In this document: positions 58,851 to 64,000 of the stretch, in pieces | Position numbering within the stretch: the stretch's first letter is position 1 | Layout of the letters: the number at the start of each line of letters is the position of its first letter | Source: Aeromicrobium wangtongii | Lineage (GTDB): Bacteria > Actinomycetota > Actinomycetes > Propionibacteriales > Nocardioidaceae | Length of the DNA: 64,000 nt | Direction: 5' to 3' | NCBI RefSeq assembly: GCF_024584515.1 | Contig: NZ_CP102173.1 | Coordinates: forward strand, 1,116,001 to 1,180,000 | Translations under genes and position numbers: made by a program | The notes under the pieces: generated by a model | The model's database searches: none | Told to the model about the DNA's origin: nothing | Seen by the model: the letters and a program-made list of their open reading frames with translations, nothing else

Positions 58851-59750
58851 ATGTTCGACACCATCGTCATCGGCGGGGGGCCCGCAGGCCTGCAGGCCGC
58901 CCTCACGCTCGGCCGGATGCACCGCTCGGTGCTGCTGCTCGACTCCGGGCACTACCGCAACGGCACCGTCGAGCACATGCAGAACTTCATCACGCACGAC
59001 GGCCGCGACCCCGCAGACCTGCGGCTGCTGGCCCGCAAGGACATCGCTGCCTACGCCACGGTCGAGATCCGCGACACCGCCGCCGACGCCGTCCGCCAGG
59101 TCGAGGACGGCTTCGAGGTCGTCCTCGGCGACGAGACCGTGTCCAGCCGCACGATCGTCCTGGCAACGGGTGTGCGTGACACGCTCCCGGACGTCCGCGG
59201 CGTCGCCGAGGCGTGGGGGCGCGAGATCGCGTCCTGCCCGTTCTGCCACGGTCATGAGCTGGCGCAGGAACGCGTGGCCCTGCTCGGTGCCGGAGCGCAG
59301 AGCGCCCACCTCGCCGCCCTCCTGGCCGGCGTCGGGGGAGAGCTGGTCGTGCTCGCCGACGGCGTGGTCCCGGAGCCGGAGGTCACGGACGCGCTCGCGC
59401 AGCTGGGCGTCGCGGTCCGCCCGGAGAAGGTCGAGCAGGTCGACCGGGTCGAGGGGGGCCTGCGGGTGCGTCTCGTGGACGCCGAGCCCCTGGAGGTCGG
59501 CGGCATGTTCGTGGAGACGCAGATCGCGCAGTCCGCGCCGTTCGCGGAGCAGCTGGGCCTGGCCCTCCTGCCGTCCGGATGCGTCGAGATCGACGTGACG
59601 GGACGCACGAGCCTGCCCGGCGTCTTCGCCGCCGGCGACCTCGCGCACACCTCGGCCCTGCCCGGACCGATGCCGTCGGTCGCCGGAGCGATCTCCGCGG
59701 GGCTCGTGGCCGCGGCGATGTGTCACATGGACCTGGCCCACCGCGGTTGA
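58851..59750 (+). CDS. NAD(P)/FAD-dependent oxidoreductase, thioredoxin reductase-like
   Basis: The 299-residue flavoprotein has the FAD motif IVIGGGPAGLQAALTLGRM (8-13 GGGPAG), a CPFCHGHE redox pair (C129 and C132), a second dinucleotide fold (VALLGAGAQSAHLAALLAG) and GVFAAGDLAHTSALPGPM with the FAD-binding Asp. The CxxC is in the position of the thioredoxin reductase disulphide. Such proteins occur next to MerR or other regulators and act on small disulphides. ATG at 58851 follows a GAAGGAGAT site. It is the presumed target of the divergent MerR protein. Confidence 0.9.
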   Translation: MFDTIVIGGGPAGLQAALTLGRMHRSVLLLDSGHYRNGTVEHMQNFITHDGRDPADLRLLARKDIAAYATVEIRDTAADAVRQVEDGFEVVLGDETVSSRTIVLATGVRDTLPDVRGVAEAWGREIASCPFCHGHELAQERVALLGAGAQSAHLAALLAGVGGELVVLADGVVPEPEVTDALAQLGVAVRPEKVEQVDRVEGGLRVRLVDAEPLEVGGMFVETQIAQSAPFAEQLGLALLPSGCVEIDVTGRTSLPGVFAAGDLAHTSALPGPMPSVAGAISAGLVAAAMCHMDLAHRG

Positions 59751-59808
59751 CGGACGCGACCCCGGGCCGAGGTCGTCTTCCGGCGACAGACGCGGCTCGG
59801 AACAGCGA

Positions 59809-59814
59809 TAGGCT
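59809..59814 (+). promoter_or_regulatory. -10 element of the FAH-gltX unit
   Basis: TAGGCT lies 8 nt before ATG at 59823. Confidence 0.4.
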
Positions 59815-59822
59815 GATGTCCT

Positions 59823-60605
59823 ATGCGTATTGCCAGGTTTGCCGGGGACGACGATCCCCGTTTCGGTGTCATCGGGGACGACAACGGCGTCCCCACCATC
59901 GCTGTGCTGAACGGTGACCCCCTCTATGCGGGGCTCAACCTCAGCGGGCAGAAGATCCCGCTCGCGGACGTGCGCCTGCTCGCGCCGGTCATCCCGCGCA
60001 GCAAGGTCGTGTGCGTGGGCAAGAACTACGCCAAGCACGCGGCCGAGATGGGGGGCGAGGTCCCCGAGGAGCCGCTGATCTTCCTCAAGCCCAACACCAG
60101 CGTCATCGGGCCCGGCGAGCCGATCTTCTACCCCGAGCAGAGCAGCAACGTGCACTTCGAGGGCGAGCTGGCGGTCGTCATCGGCCGCATCTGCCGTGAC
60201 GTGCCGGCCGAGGACGCCGCCAAGGTGATCTTCGGGTACACCGTCGCCAACGACGTGACCGCGCGTGACCTGCAGGCCAAGGACGGCCAGTGGGCGCGCG
60301 CCAAGGGCTTCGACACGTTCTGCCCGCTCGGCCCGTGGATCGAGACCGACTTCGACCCGTCGGACGTCCGCGTCACGACCGAGCTCGGCGGCGAGCTGAA
60401 GCAGGACGGTCGCACGTCCGACATGGTCTTCACCGTCCCTGACGTCATCGCGTACGTCTCATCCTTCATGACGCTGCTGCCCGGCGACGTCATCCTCACC
60501 GGCACCCCTGATGGTGTCGGACCCATGCAGGTCGGCGACGAGGTCAGCGTGACCGTCGAAGGCCTCGGAACTCTCACGAACACGGTGGTCTCCCGCAATG
60601 ACTGA
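59823..60605 (+). CDS. Fumarylacetoacetate hydrolase family protein
   Basis: The 260-residue protein has [47 protein letters not shown] with the metal-binding Glu residues, and [20 protein letters not shown], the FAH signature. Members hydrolyse or decarboxylate 2-oxo acids such as acylpyruvates and oxaloacetate. In actinobacteria this gene commonly precedes gltX, as here, with an 8-bp overlap. ATG at 59823. Confidence 0.92.
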   Translation: MRIARFAGDDDPRFGVIGDDNGVPTIAVLNGDPLYAGLNLSGQKIPLADVRLLAPVIPRSKVVCVGKNYAKHAAEMGGEVPEEPLIFLKPNTSVIGPGEPIFYPEQSSNVHFEGELAVVIGRICRDVPAEDAAKVIFGYTVANDVTARDLQAKDGQWARAKGFDTFCPLGPWIETDFDPSDVRVTTELGGELKQDGRTSDMVFTVPDVIAYVSSFMTLLPGDVILTGTPDGVGPMQVGDEVSVTVEGLGTLTNTVVSRND

Positions 60606-62103
60606 CATCTCCACGACGCCGACCCGTCCGGTCGTCGCCCGCTTCTGCCCGTCCCCGACGGGCAACCCGCACGTCGGCATGGCGCGCACGGCCCTGTTCA
60701 GCTGGGCCTTCGCGCGGCACCACGGCGGACGGTTCGTCTTCCGCATCGAGGACACCGACACCTCGCGCGACAACGAGGAGTCCTACCAGCTCCTGGTCGA
60801 AGTCATGCACTGGCTGGGCCTGGACTGGGACGAAGGGCCGGAGGTCGGCGGCCCCAACGGACCGTACCGGCAGTCCGAGCGGATGGACATCTACGCCGAT
60901 GTCGCCCAGCAGCTGCTCGAGGCGGGATATGCCTACAAGGCGTACGACACCGCCGAGGAGCTCGAGGCCCGCCGCAACGCCGCCCGGGCCGCCGGCAAGC
61001 CCAGTGGCTACGACGGCCTGCACCGCGACCTGACGCCCGAGCAGATCGCCGCGTACGAGGCCGAGGGACGCAAGCCGGTCATCCGCTTCAAGATGCCCGA
61101 CAAGGACTACACGTTCACCGACCTGGTCCGTGGCGAGATCACGTTCGGGTCCGAGAACGTCCAGGACTACGTGCTGGTGCGGGCCAACGGTCAGCCCCTC
61201 TACACGCTGACCAACCCCACCGACGACGCCATGATGGGCATCACGCACGTGCTGCGCGGCGAGGACCTGCTGAGCTCGACCCCCCGTCAGATCGCCCTGT
61301 ACGAGGCATTCGCCGAGATCGGCATCGGCGGCGGCTTCACCCCGGAGTTCGGCCACCTGCCGTTCGTCATGGGCGAGGGCAACCGCAAGCTGTCCAAGCG
61401 CGATCCGGAGTCCAACCTCCTGGACTACAAGCCGAAGGGCTTCCTGCCCGAGGGACTGCTGAACTACATGGCCCTGCTCGGCTGGTCGATCGCGGACGAC
61501 CGCGACGTGTTCACCATCCCCGAGATGGTGGAGGCCTTCGAGATCGGGCGGGTCAACCCCAACCCGGCCCGGTTCGACATCAAGAAGGCCGAGGCGATCA
61601 ACGGCTCGCACGTCCGCCTGCTGGGCGAGGAGGAGCTGCGCGACCGCCTCGTGCCGTACTTCCAGGACGCCGGCCTGATCGACCCGACGCCGACGGTCAG
61701 CCAGATCGGTCTGCTCGCCGCCGCGACGCCGCTGGTGCACGAGCGTATGACGTTGCTCACCGAGGCGGTCGACATGCTGCGGTTCCTGTTCGTCAGCGAT
61801 GAGGACTTCGCGGTCGACGAGGCGGACGCAGCCAAGAATCTGGACGCCGCGGGTCTGGAGGTCGTCCGGACGGCTCGTGCGGCCCTCGGGGAGATCCCGG
61901 AGAAGACCGAGTGGACCACCGGGACGATCGAGGGGGCGCTGCGCGCTTCCCTCATCGACGGCCTCGGGCTCAAGCCGCGACTGGCATTCGGGCCGGTTCG
62001 CGTTGCGGTGACGGGAAGTCGGATCTCTCCGCCGCTGTTCGAGTCGCTCGAGCTGCTGGGTCATCGCAAGACCCTCGCGAGGCTGGATGCGGCGCTGGGC
62101 TGA
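60598..62103 (+). CDS. gltX: Glutamyl-tRNA synthetase
   Basis: The 501-residue class I synthetase charges tRNA-Glu, and in organisms that use the amidotransferase also tRNA-Gln. The HIGH-type motif is in [19 protein letters not shown] (about 17-35), and the KMSKS-type motif KLSKR is at 264-268. The anticodon-binding alpha-helical domain (about 320-501) is complete. Its gene overlaps the FAH gene and is directly followed by the tRNA-Gln and tRNA-Glu genes that encode its substrates. Confidence 0.96.
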   Translation: MTDISTTPTRPVVARFCPSPTGNPHVGMARTALFSWAFARHHGGRFVFRIEDTDTSRDNEESYQLLVEVMHWLGLDWDEGPEVGGPNGPYRQSERMDIYADVAQQLLEAGYAYKAYDTAEELEARRNAARAAGKPSGYDGLHRDLTPEQIAAYEAEGRKPVIRFKMPDKDYTFTDLVRGEITFGSENVQDYVLVRANGQPLYTLTNPTDDAMMGITHVLRGEDLLSSTPRQIALYEAFAEIGIGGGFTPEFGHLPFVMGEGNRKLSKRDPESNLLDYKPKGFLPEGLLNYMALLGWSIADDRDVFTIPEMVEAFEIGRVNPNPARFDIKKAEAINGSHVRLLGEEELRDRLVPYFQDAGLIDPTPTVSQIGLLAAATPLVHERMTLLTEAVDMLRFLFVSDEDFAVDEADAAKNLDAAGLEVVRTARAALGEIPEKTEWTTGTIEGALRASLIDGLGLKPRLAFGPVRVAVTGSRISPPLFESLELLGHRKTLARLDAALG

Positions 62104-62110
62104 ACCCGGT

Positions 62111-62140
62111 TTGAGGCGTCGGGGGGCCGTCAGGTAATGT
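62111..62140 (+). promoter_or_regulatory. Promoter of the tRNA-Gln gene
   Basis: TTGAGG (62111-62116) and TAATGT (62135-62140) are spaced by 18 bp. Transcription would begin about 25 bp before the mature tRNA. Confidence 0.5.
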
Positions 62141-62172
62141 TTGGTCTCGGTTCGGACAACGTCCGAGGCCGG

Positions 62173-62244
62173 TGGGATATGGTGTAATTGGCAACACAGC
62201 GGTTTCTGGTACCGCCATTCTAGGTTCGAGTCCTAGTATCCCAG
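62173..62244 (+). tRNA. tRNA-Gln (CTG anticodon)
   Basis: The 72-nt gene folds as a cloverleaf. Acceptor arms TGGGATA and TATCCCA pair, the T-arm holds GGTTCGAGTCC, and the anticodon stem GCGGT/ACCGC encloses the loop TTCTGGT with anticodon CTG. CCA is not encoded. It lies 69 bp after gltX, whose enzyme probably charges it with glutamate first. Confidence 0.93.
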
Positions 62245-62308
62245 CGAGACCCGCTAAACCTCCTCCGGGAAGCGTTTGGTAGGGTTGCTCAGGTCGAAAG
62301 ACCACCGT

Positions 62309-62384
62309 GGCCCCGTTGTGTAGCGGCCTAGCACGTCGCCCTCTCAAGGCGGTAGCGCGGGTTCGAATCCCGTCGGGGCTACCA
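62309..62384 (+). tRNA. tRNA-Glu (CTC anticodon)
   Basis: The gene folds with acceptor GGCCCCG / CGGGGCT (a G-T pair at the end), T-arm GCGGGTTCGAATCCCGT and anticodon loop CTCTCAA with anticodon CTC. The CCA end is encoded (62382-62384). A TAGGGT element about 30 bp upstream could be its own promoter. Confidence 0.93.
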
Positions 62385-62390
62385 CGGAAA

Positions 62391-62426
62391 GACCCCCTGA
62401 CCTGCGGAAACGCAGGTCAGGGGGTC
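62391..62426. terminator. Strong bidirectional terminator after tRNA-Glu
   Basis: A 16-bp perfect stem (62391-62406 with 62411-62426) has a GAAA tetraloop and a short T-rich tail (TTCT on the plus side, TCTTTCC on the minus side). It starts 7 bp after the tRNA. Its right arm contains the stop codon of the convergent glycosyltransferase gene. Confidence 0.85.
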
Positions 62427-63961
62427 TTCTGCTTTCCGTCCCTCCGGGGCGCGGTCTCGGCGCCACCGATCACCGGGGGAGGGCGCCGGACCCCGTCCAG
62501 CAGGAAGATCGTGTGGCCGTTGTGCCTGGCGACCCGGTGGTACCGGGCCGCGATGAGCCGGCGGGTGCGGGACGTGTCCAGCCCCCACGACCTGATCCGG
62601 TCCGTGACGAGGAGCCAGGTGGGTGCGTCGGGGCCCGCGAGCAGGGAGTCGAGCTCGGTCAGGCGAGGATCGAGAGTCTTGACCGGCAGGCTCCACAGGT
62701 GGGGGTAGGGCGATGCGAGCCCGGCGGCCAGGTTGACCTGGGGCTGGCCGTACAGCGTCGTGAGCGTGTCCCCGGGCCGGCTGGAGGCGGCGATCGCCGT
62801 CCCGATCTGCTCGCCGGTTGAGCTGGAGGGGACGTCGGAGACCTGGAGGACGGCCGGGGCGCCGGCGAGCACGAACGCGGTCAGCGCCGCGCCGGTCGCG
62901 ACACGGCTGGTCCGGGCCGCGAGCACACCGATGGCCACGGCCAAGGGGACGATCATCTGGATCAGGTAGTGGAACCAGTAGGCACCGCCCGCAGCAACGG
63001 AGACCGCATCGAAGGCGATGGTCGCGGCCAGCGCGACCATGACCGGGCTGCGCCGCCACCGAGGTGCCGTCACGGCAACTGCGACGGTGAGGAGGGCCAG
63101 CCCGCTGCTCACCCAGGCCCAGGCCAGCAAGGCCGCACGAGGCCTGGCGTGGGCCAAGCCGCCGCCTTCGGAGATGGTCCGCGCTGCCTGGACGCGGAAG
63201 GCGTACATCGCATGGAAGACGTCCAGGGGGGACGTGCCCCGGGCCAGCACCCACACCGACGCGATCACCACCGTGGTGACCACACCGGCGACCAGGTACC
63301 CGATGCGCACCTGCGGCCGGGCCGAGCGGTCGCGTCGACCGAACCACCGCATCGCGACGACCAGCACGGTGGCGAAGACTGCCACGTCCACCAGGTTCTG
63401 CTTGACCAGCACCGCGCACGTGCCTGCGACCCCGCCGACGAAGGACGGCCATCGCGGGTCACGGGCTCGCTCAGCCTGCACCAGGGCAAGCAGCCCGCCG
63501 GCGACGAAGGGCGCCGCCAGCAGCTCCCCGCTGATCTCCTGGGTGCCGAGTCCCGGCGCCACCAGCAGCGCCGCCGTCGTGATCGCAGTCCAGGCGGACG
63601 CACGGGGACCGGCCACGATCCCGGCGGCGCGCGCGCTCAGGACGATGGTGGCGGCGACCGCGACGCAGCCGATCAGTCGCAGTGCGACCAGGCCGCCGGT
63701 GGAGTCGGCGATCTGGAAGAGGGTGATCAGCAGGGGCGGCCGGTCGACCCAGTAGCTTCCGTAGAGCGATCCGCCGCCCGGCGACCACTGGCCGGCGACC
63801 TGCAGGAAGCCGGCCTCGTCAGGGCCGGCGGGTATCGCGACGAACGGCAGGCGCAGCGCCAGCGCGACGATCACCGCCGTCCACTCCACGACGTGGTGCG
63901 ACCGCCATGACGCCCTCGCCGTGCCCCCGGCTGCCGGTGCGACCGGCTCGGCGTGGGACAC
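62417..63961 (-). CDS. GT-C fold integral membrane glycosyltransferase, second paralogue
   Basis: The 514-residue protein has about ten hydrophobic helices, the outer acidic pair in AGPDEAGFLQ and the YWVDRPPLLITL motif, and a C-terminal soluble stretch with YGQPQVNLAAGLASPYPHLW and IRSWGLDTSRTRR. It aligns throughout with the protein at 587-2059. GTG at 63961 follows an AGAGG ribosome binding site. Its stop codon is inside a terminator hairpin, and the last residues (GKQKTP) come from that region. Donor and acceptor sugars are unknown; it may belong to another surface polymer locus beyond the window. Confidence 0.8.
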   Translation of the reverse strand: MSHAEPVAPAAGGTARASWRSHHVVEWTAVIVALALRLPFVAIPAGPDEAGFLQVAGQWSPGGGSLYGSYWVDRPPLLITLFQIADSTGGLVALRLIGCVAVAATIVLSARAAGIVAGPRASAWTAITTAALLVAPGLGTQEISGELLAAPFVAGGLLALVQAERARDPRWPSFVGGVAGTCAVLVKQNLVDVAVFATVLVVAMRWFGRRDRSARPQVRIGYLVAGVVTTVVIASVWVLARGTSPLDVFHAMYAFRVQAARTISEGGGLAHARPRAALLAWAWVSSGLALLTVAVAVTAPRWRRSPVMVALAATIAFDAVSVAAGGAYWFHYLIQMIVPLAVAIGVLAARTSRVATGAALTAFVLAGAPAVLQVSDVPSSSTGEQIGTAIAASSRPGDTLTTLYGQPQVNLAAGLASPYPHLWSLPVKTLDPRLTELDSLLAGPDAPTWLLVTDRIRSWGLDTSRTRRLIAARYHRVARHNGHTIFLLDGVRRPPPVIGGAETAPRRDGKQKTP

Positions 63962-64000
63962 GTGTCGACCTCTTCGTTCGCGGGACGCCCTGACTGGCCG

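Overview
This is a 64 kb stretch of a high-GC (roughly 70 percent by eye) actinobacterial chromosome. The gene order hemW - hrcA - dnaJ - phoH - ybeY - CNNM transporter - degenerate cytidine deaminase - era, together with recO - uppS, leuS - degV - comEA - comEC - holA - rpsT / lepA and FAH - gltX - tRNA-Gln - tRNA-Glu, is the standard actinobacterial core. A LexA-boxed DUF222/HNH (13E12) gene, many leaderless starts and a glf/TagF-like wall polymer cluster fit the Propionibacteriales. An Aeromicrobium/Nocardioides relative is my best guess, but genus is an inference. Coding density is very high: no gap without a gene exceeds 300 bp. I see no prophage, insertion sequence, CRISPR array or rRNA.

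Layout. Positions 1-7306 (minus strand) are a surface glycopolymer cluster: TagF-like transferase, GT2 galactofuranosyltransferase candidate, UDP-galactopyranose mutase, a second TagF-like transferase, a GT-C membrane glycosyltransferase and a PAP2 phosphatase cut by the window edge. 7360-9382 is a Ktr/Trk potassium uptake pair. 9399-10756 is an M4 protealysin-like protease with its emfourin inhibitor. 10918-12906 is a sodium:solute symporter with a small membrane partner. 12933-24137 holds housekeeping and DNA-uptake genes (leuS, degV, comEA, comEC, holA, rpsT, lepA). 24144-29010 carries an unknown protein, a MOSC protein, a long-chain acyl-CoA synthetase and hemW. 29095-37074 is the heat-shock/ribosome-maturation block (hrcA, dnaJ, HIT, phoH, ybeY, CNNM, era).

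37078-56825 is the more accessory part: GNAT, SOS-controlled HNH protein, acylphosphatase, HhH-PHP protein, RecQ-like helicase, several unknown proteins, the MoxR - DUF58 - transglutaminase trio, GrpB, a xi-class GST, leuA with a leucine leader peptide, an MFS exporter, a saccharopine dehydrogenase-like enzyme, DUF429 and VOC proteins. 56891-62103 returns to core genes (recO, uppS, FAH, gltX) around a MerR/flavoprotein divergon. Two tRNA genes follow, then a very strong terminator, and a second GT-C glycosyltransferase paralogous to the one at 587-2059 closes the window.

Regulation is unusually readable. More than 15 genes have a TANNNT -10 element 6-7 nt before the start codon, the mark of leaderless transcripts. 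There is a CIRCE element before hrcA, a LexA box before the HNH gene, a MerR-type promoter with a 19-bp spacer, a leucine attenuator before leuA, two orphan palindromic operators, and an array of palindromic repeats that supplies the stop codons of two convergent genes. No wholly novel system is evident. The best leads are the repeat array, the leuA leader and the back-to-back leaderless divergent promoter at 39345-39372.
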